A stretch of 54,911 nt of DNA from Candidatus Dadabacteria bacterium CSP1-2 (lineage in GTDB: Bacteria; Desulfobacterota_D; UBA1144; Nemesobacterales; CSP1-2). Below are positions 1-9,488 of the stretch, piece by piece. The notes beneath the pieces were generated by a model that worked only from the letters and a program-made list of their open reading frames with translations, was not told the DNA's origin and did not search any database. The translations under genes and the position numbers were made by a program. How positions within the stretch are numbered: position 1 is the first letter of the stretch; every line of letters begins with the position of its first letter. Location of the stretch: assembly GCA_001443445.1 (NCBI GenBank), contig LDXN01000012.1:1-54911 (forward strand), written 5' to 3'.

Positions 1-176
1 CCAAATCCTAACTTGATACAAAGTTGATTAACAATCGAAATGAAGAGACAATAAAATCAATAACTTAGAAAGATGAAAAGTTGATGTTTTTCCCATAAAT
101 GTCCTAAAAAGCTATTTGAGCAACAGCCTGTTGAGACCTGACTCCCTTCGCCTCCTTCACTACAACAATGCGGGAT

Positions 177-205
177 GTGGATGGAGTCCCAGCGACTCCA
201 TCCAC
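177..205. terminator. Strong hairpin downstream of secreted-protein gene
   Basis: A perfect 12-bp inverted repeat (arms 177-188 and 194-205, GTGGATGGAGTC and its complement) with a 5-nt loop lies just past the stop codon of the minus-strand gene at 224-937. Its position fits a transcription terminator for that gene. No clear T-run follows on the minus strand, so it may instead only stabilise the 3' end of the mRNA. Confidence 0.5.
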
Positions 206-223
206 GCAGATTTAGTAGGGGGA

Positions 224-937
224 CTATTCCGTCTCGAAGGAGCCCTCCGTGATTGTCTGGTTTCCGCTTGCCTCTATCGCCAACACCTCGAATAAGTACA
301 CCGTATTTGGCTCGAGGAATTCCGGGGGGACCGTCACTTGCGTGGCCGAGGCCGGGAGGGTGACCTGAAACGTGCCGACGATGACCTGGTAGCCGACAAT
401 CTCTAGATCTGTGGACTCTCCACATTCTTCAGTAGCAGGATCCAACTCGTTTGTAACGGGAGTCCATCCGATTATTGCCTCGTCAAAGGGTAGTGTATCT
501 TCCGAGACAATTTCGGGCCCACAGGGAATAACGTGGGAGAGCGTTGCCATGCTCTTCAGACTGGCTCCCCCAACCGTCGTGCCCTCGAACCTATATTTCC
601 CAGCCGGAAACATGGCCAGGACCTCTGCGAGCGAGACCTCTTCAAACGGCGGCTCATTGCTCTCGGAGAACAGCTCCGTAAGGCCAAACATGCCCAAATT
701 CCCCGTACCCAGGACCTTGAAGATCTGCTCGTTGTCCGGGTTGAAAATCTTGACCACCTTCCAGGGTTCTCCATCTAGGAAGACCTGAATGCCCGCATCC
801 CCATCCGTGGCGTTGACCTCGAAGATAATCTTCGCAGCCGAGAAGGGTTTGGCCCAAGCCTCCGGGGCTGCAGCCCCCAAGACAAGAGCGGCCACTGCTA
901 ACAGAAAAATGGGCAACATTCGCATGTATCTCATCAT
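224..937 (-). CDS. Secreted protein with C-terminal fibronectin type III-like domain
   Basis: Predicted exported protein of 237 residues, function unknown. Residues 1 to about 29 form a classical signal peptide ending in AWA before KPFSAAK. The last ~85 residues read like a fibronectin type III fold: an IGWTPV strand, a YQVIV strand, a VPPEFLEPNTVYLFEVLAIE stretch, then GNQTITEGSF. I chose the start at 937 because AGAGGAG precedes ATGATG and the signal peptide begins there. The frame stays open upstream to a second ATG at 1084, itself preceded by AAAGGAGG (see the leader entry). The gene is clearly more GC-rich than its neighbours, suggesting recent acquisition or a different codon regime. 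A hairpin at 177-205 follows it. The product call is based on fold-like sequence features only. Confidence 0.6.
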   Translation of the reverse strand: MMRYMRMLPIFLLAVAALVLGAAAPEAWAKPFSAAKIIFEVNATDGDAGIQVFLDGEPWKVVKIFNPDNEQIFKVLGTGNLGMFGLTELFSESNEPPFEEVSLAEVLAMFPAGKYRFEGTTVGGASLKSMATLSHVIPCGPEIVSEDTLPFDEAIIGWTPVTNELDPATEECGESTDLEIVGYQVIVGTFQVTLPASATQVTVPPEFLEPNTVYLFEVLAIEASGNQTITEGSFETE

Positions 938-1084
938 TCCGATTACTCCTCTTGGGTTATCAGTGTTGGGATACTCGGGAGAGACACCCCCGATCACAGG
1001 GCATCCTGAAGATAGAAGTGTAGCCCTACGCGGACCAAAAGCTAAGCCACCCATGGATTGTTGAGACAAGTGTGTTACTTGCAT
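938..1084 (-). promoter_or_regulatory. In-frame 49-codon leader with its own strong SD
   Basis: Reading the minus strand, AAAGGAGG lies 6 nt before an ATG at 1084, followed by 49 stop-free codons that run in frame into the signal peptide of the secreted-protein gene, where a second SD (AGAGGAG) occurs. The leader is GC-rich and contains complementary blocks in mRNA sense (AGGGC with GCCCT about 20 nt later, and TCGGG with CCCGA). It could encode a leader peptide, a structured RNA element or simply an N-terminal extension. I do not recognise any known riboswitch consensus in it. Confidence 0.4.
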
Positions 1085-1296
1085 TTTATACCTCCTTTCA
1101 TGATGTATTTGTTAGATAGTGTAGCTGACGAAGATTACAAGAACCTTTCCTGAATATTACAATTTTGTAATGTTTGAATGAGATGATTTAAAACAGGAGA
1201 TATAATCCCATTTTATGCACGAACTTTTTACATTATCATTATCTCACTAAGATGAGCCTAATGTTCAGATAGAAAGAGTCGTCATTATGTCTGGAA

Positions 1297-2064
1297 TTAG
1301 CCTGCAGTAACACCTCCATCCAAGGTAAATATAGACCCCGTAGCCCATGACGAATCCTCTGATGCAAAATAAAGTATTGCATGTGCTATGTCTTCTGGCT
1401 TTCCATTCCTACCAATTGGATGAAACGCCTCCCACATCTTCATACGTTCGGGGATCTTTTCCTTAGGGATTCCAAGAGTTTCAAACATCTCTGTCTCTAC
1501 CACTGCAGGACACACACAGTTTACCCTTATTTTATACGGGGCAAGCTCAAGCGCTAGTGCTTTTGTAAGCATAATCACACCTGCTTTTGAGGCTGAATAG
1601 GCTGATGTTGAATACCCTCTATATCCCTTTATTCCAAGTGCAGTTCCAATATTTATAATTGCGCCTCCATCTCTTTTTTGAATCTCTGGAATTGCATGCT
1701 TACACATAAAGAAGGACCCCTTGAGGTTAATATCCATAATGTAGTCGTATTCCTCTTCTTTGGTATCAGTTATTTTATTCCCTTTAAAAACCCCTGCGTT
1801 ATTTACGAGAATATCCAAGCCTCCAAACTTATGAACTGTCTCATTAACAATCCTTTTCGTATCGCTTACCTTTGATATATCGCCGACAATGTATATGGCC
1901 TTGCCGTCGTTTTTTTGAATTGCATTGATAGTCTCTCCAAGCTTACTTTCCCTTCTTCCAGCTACTGCCACTAATGCTCCTTCCCTTGCAAAAAGAAGAG
2001 CTGTAGCTTTCCCTATCCCCGTTCCCCCGCCTGTTATAAGAGCAATTTTACCTTGTAGTTTCAT
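1297..2064 (-). CDS. SDR family NAD(P)-dependent oxidoreductase
   Basis: Classical short-chain dehydrogenase/reductase of 255 residues, the normal family length; a cytoplasmic oxidoreductase for an unknown alcohol or carbonyl substrate. The dinucleotide-binding motif TGGGTGIG is at 11-18, NNAG at 88-91, and the catalytic YSASK at 156-160 (Tyr156, Lys160). The residue aligning with the usual catalytic serine seems to be Thr141 in NIGTALG, an unusual substitution. The C-terminal PEDIAHAILYFASEDSSWATG followed by a GG is typical of FabG-like members. The neighbour on the same strand is an alpha/beta hydrolase; the 186-nt gap makes a shared transcript possible but unproven. Substrate cannot be deduced. 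Confidence 0.9.
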   Translation of the reverse strand: MKLQGKIALITGGGTGIGKATALLFAREGALVAVAGRRESKLGETINAIQKNDGKAIYIVGDISKVSDTKRIVNETVHKFGGLDILVNNAGVFKGNKITDTKEEEYDYIMDINLKGSFFMCKHAIPEIQKRDGGAIINIGTALGIKGYRGYSTSAYSASKAGVIMLTKALALELAPYKIRVNCVCPAVVETEMFETLGIPKEKIPERMKMWEAFHPIGRNGKPEDIAHAILYFASEDSSWATGSIFTLDGGVTAG

Positions 2065-2173
2065 CTTCTATATAAGGTTATAAGTGGTTTGTAGTTCGAG
2101 ACTCCGATTTATATTTCCCAGTTTCAAGAAATCCGTTTTGAGGTAGAAGAAAAGTCATTGCCAACGAGGTAGG

Positions 2174-2191
2174 GGCGATTTACGAATCGCC
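2174..2191. repeat. Short intergenic palindrome
   Basis: GGCGATT (2174-2180), TACG loop, AATCGCC (2185-2191). It lies in the 186-nt gap between the SDR and hydrolase genes. It resembles the short palindromic units found in other intergenic gaps of this window, though the sequence is different. Confidence 0.5.
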
Positions 2192-2250
2192 TAATCTTGA
2201 GACCGAAACTATCATCCAATCCTAAACCCCAAGCCACAAATCAAGAACTC

Positions 2251-3057
2251 TTATCCAGAATGCCGTTTCAAAAACTCTAATGTCCTCTGGTTAAACTCCT
2301 CTGTCTTCTCGTAGAGTCCTGCATGAGAACAGTCCTCAAAAATCAATAATTCAGAATTTTTAATATTATTTTTCATCCTATCGGCAAAACGGGTAGAGGT
2401 TACCATATCGTGCCTACCAAAAGTAATCTGAGTAGGCGCTTTTATCTTACCCAACTGGGACTCACAGTCGTGGGCTATAACAGCATTAGACTGTCTAATA
2501 AATGCGTCCAAAGGCTGTGCTGGTCTTCCTCTTACAAAATCAGACAGTGCATTTATGTAATCAGGCCTAGCAGCATAGAGTTCAGGAGTAAAGCACCATG
2601 GGAAAATGCCCTTGATAACCATCTCTGGAACACTTCCTAGGGCTCTTGCCATCACCTGCCAGCCTTCTACAACGGTTTTAAGAAAGAGGTCAGTCTTTGT
2701 CCACCCACTATGGAGCGACAGTGACTTAACCTTATCCGGGTATTTAGCCCCAAGCCACATACCTATAGCTGCGCCCAATGAAACACCTGCTATATGTGCT
2801 TTTTCTATTCCTAATGCCTTCATGAACCCTGCTATATCATCAGCAAATAGCTCTGTAGAGTAATTTCCTTCTGGTTTGTCAGTTTCACCAGCTCCTCTTG
2901 GATCTACAGAGAAACACGTAAAGTGCTTGGAGTACTCCGGGACCTGAAAGGCATAACAGGCGTTATCAGCAGTTGTAAAAGGTATAAGGATTAGAGGCTC
3001 TCCCGCTCCTTGTTTCTCATAATTCATATTTATATCATTTACTTTTACCTTTGGCAT
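2251..3057 (-). CDS. Alpha/beta fold hydrolase
   Basis: Alpha/beta hydrolase of 268 residues, the usual size for single-domain esterase/lactonase-type enzymes. The nucleophile elbow is GVSLG with Ser93; Asp217 in GRHD and His245 in CSHAG complete the catalytic triad; the oxyanion-side motif DPRGAGETDKP is at 52-62. There is no signal peptide, so it acts in the cytoplasm. The start ATG is supported by GGAGGG 6 nt upstream on the minus strand. Similar sequences include 3-oxoadipate enol-lactonase-like proteins, but no substrate can be named from sequence alone. Confidence 0.9.
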   Translation of the reverse strand: MPKVKVNDINMNYEKQGAGEPLILIPFTTADNACYAFQVPEYSKHFTCFSVDPRGAGETDKPEGNYSTELFADDIAGFMKALGIEKAHIAGVSLGAAIGMWLGAKYPDKVKSLSLHSGWTKTDLFLKTVVEGWQVMARALGSVPEMVIKGIFPWCFTPELYAARPDYINALSDFVRGRPAQPLDAFIRQSNAVIAHDCESQLGKIKAPTQITFGRHDMVTSTRFADRMKNNIKNSELLIFEDCSHAGLYEKTEEFNQRTLEFLKRHSG

Positions 3058-3302
3058 TTGTTTTCCCTCCTCGTCACTGGATAATTTTCATTCCTATTTA
3101 TATATAGGCTTACCATATAACAAACATGGTTTCTTGTCAACGAAAACCTAATTAGGGCTGCTAAGCTATATTACCTGGTAAAAGGAACCTGGATTTTAGT
3201 TATGTAAAATACAAAACTAAATTCGGCTGCTGTGCTTAGAATATTAAATCATCTCTTTTTTTATCTGAAGAAATCGTCAAAATATTAATGGAGATTGATA
3301 TT

Positions 3303-3914
3303 ATGGATTCACGACTATACAAAAAGGCACTTTTACTGTCGTATTTCACAGTGGGATACAATTTCTTAGAAGGAGTCGTATCAATTGTAGCAGGTTTATT
3401 AGCCGGAAGCATTGCATTAATTGGGTTTGGTCTTGATAGCTTCGTTGAATCTCTTTCAGGGGGTATAATGGTTTGGCGGTTAAGTAAACATGGGGAAATA
3501 TCACTTGAGGAAGAAGAAAAAATAGAGGCAAAAGCTATAAGATTGATAGCTTATACCTTTTTTATCCTTGGAGCATATGTTTTATATGAATCTATCAAGA
3601 AATTGTACTTTCGCGAGATTCCAGATCCGAGTCTTTTAGGTATAATTATCGCTACTTTTTCTCTGATAGTAATGCCTATTTTGTTTTATATGAAGTATCG
3701 AATTGGGAGAGCAATAGAAATCGGAAGCCTGGTAGCAGACTCAAAGCAAACACTAGCTTGTGTCTTTTTGTCCTTATCTTTGCTAATAGGTTTGGGGCTT
3801 AACTATTTATATGGACTTTGGTGGGCAGATCCAATTGTGGGTTTAATAATAGTGGTTTTTCTAATAGGGGAAGGCTATGGAGCCTTAAAGGAAGAAAGAT
3901 TATGTAATATTTGA
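3303..3914 (+). CDS. CDF-like membrane protein (cation efflux superfamily)
   Basis: Six-helix membrane protein of about 203 residues matching the transmembrane core of cation diffusion facilitators. Helix 2 carries GFGLDSFVES (Asp and Glu as possible metal ligands) and helix 5 carries SLVADSKQT, the region of the family's HxxxD motif, here with Ser in place of the first His. The C-terminal cytoplasmic metal-sensing domain of classical CDF proteins is missing; the protein ends after helix 6. I prefer the ATG at 3303 because GGAG lies 9 nt upstream; an in-frame ATG at 3288 has no SD. The transported ion is unknown and could be non-metal given the altered site. Confidence 0.75.
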   Translation: MDSRLYKKALLLSYFTVGYNFLEGVVSIVAGLLAGSIALIGFGLDSFVESLSGGIMVWRLSKHGEISLEEEEKIEAKAIRLIAYTFFILGAYVLYESIKKLYFREIPDPSLLGIIIATFSLIVMPILFYMKYRIGRAIEIGSLVADSKQTLACVFLSLSLLIGLGLNYLYGLWWADPIVGLIIVVFLIGEGYGALKEERLCNI

Positions 3915-4002
3915 CTTAGTTATAAGTGATTCTGAAACCATTTATATGTTTATAACATCAAATACAATAAAAAAAAGGATTTGATCTTAAGGAAGGTTAA
4001 GT

Positions 4003-4499
4003 ATGATAACAAACTTTGTGATTGGTATGCTTCTTCAACTGTTAAACTTTACTACTTTTACTGGTGTTGGGCATTTAAATCATATTTCTTATAATCTATT
4101 TCAAGTTGTACCAGTTGTAGAAGAATTTAGTAAATATGGTGTTTGTCTTAATGCAAATACAACTGACATAGCGGTTGACCAATTGGGATTCTGGCTTTCT
4201 GACTTGAATCTGCTGGGGCTTTAAGTGATGATTTGCATACTTATAAAGCATATGATGATTTAGAAGCCACTGAATCTTTTTTTATTACTAATTTATCTAA
4301 TGCTCAGGATAAGTCCTCGGTAGAATTTAAAAAATATATCTCAGGAAACAAATTCGGTTTGGGTAGGAGTTTTGGAGTAAATTTCTGGGTATGGAACAAC
4401 TTGGGATTAGGCTTTGTTTTAGATAGGGGAGAAGCTGCACTTCAAGTTTTGAATCAATCATCTGAGAATTTTCTTCTAGGACCGAGATATCGTTTCTAG
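4003..4499 (+). pseudogene. Probable frameshifted small protein gene
   Basis: Two consecutive reading frames seem to belong together. The first starts at ATG 4003 behind AAGGAAGG and ends at 4224; the second is open from 4203 (after TGA 4200-4202) to 4499. At the junction the first frame reads ..GFWLSD and the second continues LESAGALSDD.., a smooth join if one base is missing near 4200. The second part ends in LLGPRYRF, a terminal phenylalanine after alternating strands, as in outer-membrane beta-barrels, but I cannot name a family. AT-rich. It lies just upstream of the ECF sigma gene. It could alternatively be two short genes or noise. Confidence 0.4.
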
Positions 4500-4587
4500 G
4501 GTTGAAAATGCTTTTGTTAACAAAAACCTTAGATTACTCATCAAAATAAGTTTTAAATCATGAAATGGATATGATTTTGAATAGGAG

Positions 4588-5268
4588 TTGAAAGAGACAG
4601 GGTTTCTAAGAAAGATGATTGGTACTGTAACTGGGCAAAGAGGAAAAGAGACCAGCCCTCCTGATTTGGTTAACACCACAGACGAAAAGCTTATAGAGCT
4701 TTTCATATCCTCAAAGGATGAAAGGGCATTTGAAGAGATTGTCAACCGATACGCTGATAAAATATATCGCTTAGCATTTAAAATAACACGTGACTATTAC
4801 AGTGCAGAAGAGATTCTTCAGGAGGTGTTTCTTACCCTAATAAATAAGATTGACACCTTTAGGGGAGAGTCTAAGTTTTCAAGCTGGCTCTATAGAGTCA
4901 CAGCGAATGCAGCCTATATGCACCTTAGGGCTCAGAAGAAATATGAGAATGATGTGAGCCTTGAGGATTACGTTCCGTATGATGAGAACGGAACGCTTAT
5001 GGGTAGAATTAAGGCAAAGGACTGGAGTGATAAACCCGATAAAGCGTTATTAAGCGAAGAGGCGATGGAGATAATAGAGAAAGCGGTGAATGAACTACCT
5101 GAACCATACAGGGTTGTTTTTCATCTAAGGGATGTAGAAGGTTTTTCTAACCAAGAGGTATCAGAGGTGCTAGGACTTTCTGTTCCAGCATTGAAGTCTA
5201 GGCTTCACAGAGCAAGGCTTTATTTAAGGGATAAACTATCAGACTATTTTTATGAATGGAGTAAATAG
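4588..5268 (+). CDS. ECF-type RNA polymerase sigma factor
   Basis: Alternative sigma factor of the sigma-70/ECF group, about 226 residues; directs RNA polymerase to a stress or envelope regulon. Region 2 spans about 43-115 (AFEEIVNRYADKIYRLAFKI, then SAEEILQEVF and FSSWLYRVTANAA), and region 4 with its helix-turn-helix spans about 155-217 (LPEPYRVVF, GFSNQEVSEVLGLSVPALKS). Region 3 is absent, as expected. The start is uncertain: TTG at 4588 has AGGAG immediately adjacent, while ATG at 4615 lacks a good SD. An anti-sigma-like zinc protein gene begins 6 nt after its stop, so the pair is probably co-transcribed. Confidence 0.93.
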   Translation: MKETGFLRKMIGTVTGQRGKETSPPDLVNTTDEKLIELFISSKDERAFEEIVNRYADKIYRLAFKITRDYYSAEEILQEVFLTLINKIDTFRGESKFSSWLYRVTANAAYMHLRAQKKYENDVSLEDYVPYDENGTLMGRIKAKDWSDKPDKALLSEEAMEIIEKAVNELPEPYRVVFHLRDVEGFSNQEVSEVLGLSVPALKSRLHRARLYLRDKLSDYFYEWSK

Positions 5269-5274
5269 AAAGAA

Positions 5275-5514
5275 ATGGTTATGTGCAAGGATGTAGTAGA
5301 GAACATAATAGGATATATAGATGCGGAGCTAGATGATAAAACACTAGAAGAACTGGAGAAGCATTTAGATGAATGCCCTGAGTGTCAGGTATTTGTTAGA
5401 ACGTATAGGAAAATGCTTGAACTCACAGGAAAACTAAGAGAAAGAACCTTTGTTACCCCTGAGATTAGAGAAAGACTCAAGCAACTTCTTAAATCTAAGC
5501 TTAAACCTAATTGA
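5275..5514 (+). CDS. Anti-sigma factor-like zinc-finger protein (zf-HC2)
   Basis: Small protein of 79 residues with the zinc-binding anti-sigma pattern: Cys4, then His30, Cys34 and Cys37 (KHLDECPEC), the ZAS/zf-HC2 arrangement that clamps ECF sigma factors. No transmembrane segment follows, so unlike many anti-sigmas it is soluble and would sense a cytoplasmic signal such as redox state (inference). The C-terminal part is a basic helix. It starts 6 nt after the ECF sigma gene; a second possible ATG is two codons inside, at 5281. Confidence 0.85.
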   Translation: MVMCKDVVENIIGYIDAELDDKTLEELEKHLDECPECQVFVRTYRKMLELTGKLRERTFVTPEIRERLKQLLKSKLKPN

Positions 5515-5536
5515 GGGAACCTTTTTGTTTCTTAAT

Positions 5537-6835
<1,299 letters not shown>

Positions 6836-7153
6836 GTTTGATTTCCCGGAATAATTGTTGAGGATTATTTTAAATGGATTTTTAAGTAAATGACAACCTA
6901 GTTGTGTTAAATAATAATTCTTATTAAAGTTGTGGTATTCAAAAAGCCATTAATCTTGATTGGATATTTAATTTGCATATTAAAGCCAACTCGATTTTTT
7001 TGCATAATATTTGTTTAGTGATTGGAGCTAATATGATAATCGTTTCAATACACACTTAACTTTGAAAAAGGCAAATAAGGTTGCATAAATCATGGAGATT
7101 CGAAACAATAAAAATCTCATAGTTATAGATATCTTAATTCAGGGAGATTAGAG
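6836..7153. other. Intergenic region between nuoF and amidase
   Basis: AT-rich, 318 nt, between divergently transcribed genes. It must hold promoters for both directions, but I see no convincing -35/-10 pair, repeat or RNA. The only clear signal is GGGAG shortly before the amidase ATG. Confidence 0.5.
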
Positions 7154-8392
7154 ATGACTGCATCAAACAAAAAATATACCATAGAGGAATCAAATGCATT
7201 TATAGAAACCTTTAATATAAATCCAAAGGGTTCGGGAGCTTTAAATGGTCTTCGGTTTGCAGTAAAGGACATTATAGATATCGAAGGTTATCAGACATCG
7301 TGCGGCAATCCTTATTGGCGCGATTCACACCCGGTAGCTGTAGCAAATGCTGTATGCGTTGATCAACTTCTATATGCAGGGGGGCAATGTATTGGTAAAA
7401 CTGTTACAGATGAACTTGCCTTTAGCCTTGACGGTGAGAACTTTTTCTATGGCACACCGTTAAATCCAAAATCACCAGAGCGTGTTCCTGGAGGATCGTC
7501 CAGTGGATCAGCATCTGCGGTTGCGTGCGGCCTTGTAGATTTTGCAATTGGCACTGACACCGGAGGATCCGTAAGGGTTCCTGCGAGCAACTGTGGTATT
7601 TTTGGGATGCGTCCCTCCCATGGATTCATATCAGTGGCAGGGGTTAATCCGTTTGCTCCTACCTTTGATACTGTGGGAGTTTTTGCTCGCTCTTCAGATA
7701 TACTCGCTAAGGTTGCCTCAGTGCTACTTGCTTGTGACGTTCCATCGACTGTGGAAGTGGGTACGGTGCATGTTGTTAAGGAGGCCTTTGCAATCGCTGA
7801 TTTGGAGGTTGTAGGAGCACTCTCAGCGCCTATCGAACAATTAAGGAGAATATCTGGAGATAAGGTAAAGGAGATGTCGCTTCTAGAAATTAACAGCGAT
7901 GCGCAATTATCGGATTTACAAACTTGGCTTAATACCCATTCCACAATACAATGGGCAGAGATTTGGAGTTGCCTAGGCTCCTGGGTTGAATATGTAAAAC
8001 CCGAATTCGGTCCACGAATCAAGCGTAACTTTGAGCTTACAAAGAATTTAGATCGAGGTAAGATATTAGAAGCTATACGAAGAAGGGAGGTTTATTTTAG
8101 AAGCTTAAAGTCGTTTCTACGAAATAACGACCTCCTATGTATACCAACTGCTCCGTCCGTTGCGCCTCTAAAAGGGAGTCTGGGAAGCGATAGGACAACT
8201 TGCACCTACTATCCCAGAGCCCTTTCGTTGACTTCCATCGCAGGCATTGGCCGCTTACCCCAGGTTACATTACCGCTTGCTGATGTTAATTGTGTACCAA
8301 TCGGACTGTCGCTGCTAGCTTCACACGGACACGACGCCTTTCTTCTAGGAGTGGTTCAGATGATCGCTTCACAGGTTCTCCAACATATTTGA
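7154..8392 (+). CDS. Amidase signature family hydrolase
   Basis: Member of the amidase signature family, 412 residues, somewhat shorter than the usual 450-500. The Ser-cisSer-Lys triad is visible: Lys38 (AVKD), Ser115 in GGSSSG and Ser139 in DTGGS, with the family's 24-residue spacing between the two serines. The short form resembles plant AMI1-type amidases. It hydrolyses an amide to a carboxylate and ammonia in the cytoplasm; the substrate is unknown. It is not GatA by context, since gatB/gatC are absent. GGGAG lies 7-11 nt upstream of the ATG. It converges with glk. Confidence 0.9.
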   Translation: MTASNKKYTIEESNAFIETFNINPKGSGALNGLRFAVKDIIDIEGYQTSCGNPYWRDSHPVAVANAVCVDQLLYAGGQCIGKTVTDELAFSLDGENFFYGTPLNPKSPERVPGGSSSGSASAVACGLVDFAIGTDTGGSVRVPASNCGIFGMRPSHGFISVAGVNPFAPTFDTVGVFARSSDILAKVASVLLACDVPSTVEVGTVHVVKEAFAIADLEVVGALSAPIEQLRRISGDKVKEMSLLEINSDAQLSDLQTWLNTHSTIQWAEIWSCLGSWVEYVKPEFGPRIKRNFELTKNLDRGKILEAIRRREVYFRSLKSFLRNNDLLCIPTAPSVAPLKGSLGSDRTTCTYYPRALSLTSIAGIGRLPQVTLPLADVNCVPIGLSLLASHGHDAFLLGVVQMIASQVLQHI

Positions 8393-8485
8393 GATTAAAT
8401 TGGAAATAATCCAGCTTAAAGATCTACCTCCCATGGTTTTGGGTGTTCTTTAAGTTTCATCGGAGGGAATAGCGGGCATTCATTT

Positions 8486-9487
8486 TTACTGAATTTCACT
8501 TCTTTCTGACTTAAGTGCTGCGTATCGCGCTGCTCCAAGCAATGCTGTTTTATCATTTAGGATCACAGAAACTGGTATTTCCTGCATTAAGTGCTCCATG
8601 CGACCCTTGCTAATGAAAGCCTTTATAAAGTTGCCATCTGTCAACTTCTTGATAATTTTTGGTGCTATGCCACCACCGACGTAGACACCAGCCGTTGCTA
8701 GGGTCTTAAGCGCAAGATTACCCGCCTCCGCTCCATATATAGAGACGAATATATCCATGGCCTTTACGCAAAGCTCGCAAGAACCTTTAAGTGCCGCCTC
8801 TGATACAGCCGAGCTTGGATTATCTCCCCTTGAAATCTTCTCTGAAAGCCATTCTGGTTCCCTTCCAAACCTTCCTGTATCGCGGAGGAAGCTATAAATA
8901 TTGAATAGACCCGGACCAGATAAAACTCGCTCGTAACTCACATGGCTGAAGTGCTTCAGTAAATGACTGAGGAGCTCCATTTCTAATTCATTACATGGAG
9001 CAAAGTCAGCATGACCACCTTCACATGCAAAAGGAAAATGTTGTTTGCCATCCCAATAGAAACCGGCTTCGCCAAGTCCTGTACCTGCAGCGATTACAGC
9101 TGCGTTCCCCTTGGCATCAGAAGCCCCATTGTTAAGAATAGCAAAATCCTTAGGCTCTAGTGCTTTGATTCCATAAGCAGTAGCCTCAAGGTCGTTAATA
9201 AGCCAGACTCTCTCAATGCCAAGTTCGGCTGCTAGTATCTTCGCATCAACTACCCATGGTAGATTGGTGGCTTCACAACGTCCTTCCTTTGCGGGTCCGG
9301 CCACCCCGAAGCAGGCATGCTCTATGCTCAAGGAGTTAATTGACACGAATTTTCGAGTGATCTCTCTAAGACTTCCGTGTTCCCGACTTGGGAACGTACT
9401 TTCTATAATTGGCTTTAAGCGTTCTTGTTCGATTGTGAAGAATGCAAGAGTAGTTTTGGTTCCACCTATATCTCCTGCGAGAATCAT
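8486..9487 (-). CDS. glk: Glucokinase
   Basis: ATP-dependent glucokinase of the bacterial Glk family (not ROK), 333 residues: glucose to glucose 6-phosphate. The phosphate-binding DIGGTK is at 6-11, the sugar-binding/catalytic pair Asn98-Asp99 in LINDLEA, the second phosphate loop AAGTGLG at 133-139, and Glu156-GGH159 in CEGGH, all matching E. coli Glk positions. It is the last gene of the minus-strand pentose phosphate operon and starts one base after the zwf stop codon, which indicates translational coupling. It feeds Zwf directly. Confidence 0.95.
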   Translation of the reverse strand: MILAGDIGGTKTTLAFFTIEQERLKPIIESTFPSREHGSLREITRKFVSINSLSIEHACFGVAGPAKEGRCEATNLPWVVDAKILAAELGIERVWLINDLEATAYGIKALEPKDFAILNNGASDAKGNAAVIAAGTGLGEAGFYWDGKQHFPFACEGGHADFAPCNELEMELLSHLLKHFSHVSYERVLSGPGLFNIYSFLRDTGRFGREPEWLSEKISRGDNPSSAVSEAALKGSCELCVKAMDIFVSIYGAEAGNLALKTLATAGVYVGGGIAPKIIKKLTDGNFIKAFISKGRMEHLMQEIPVSVILNDKTALLGAARYAALKSERSEIQ

Positions 9488-9488
9488 A

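Noticed and set aside
7447-8022. 191-codon open frame antisense to the amidase
   Set aside because: It overlaps the clear catalytic core of the amidase and shows no protein-like motif.
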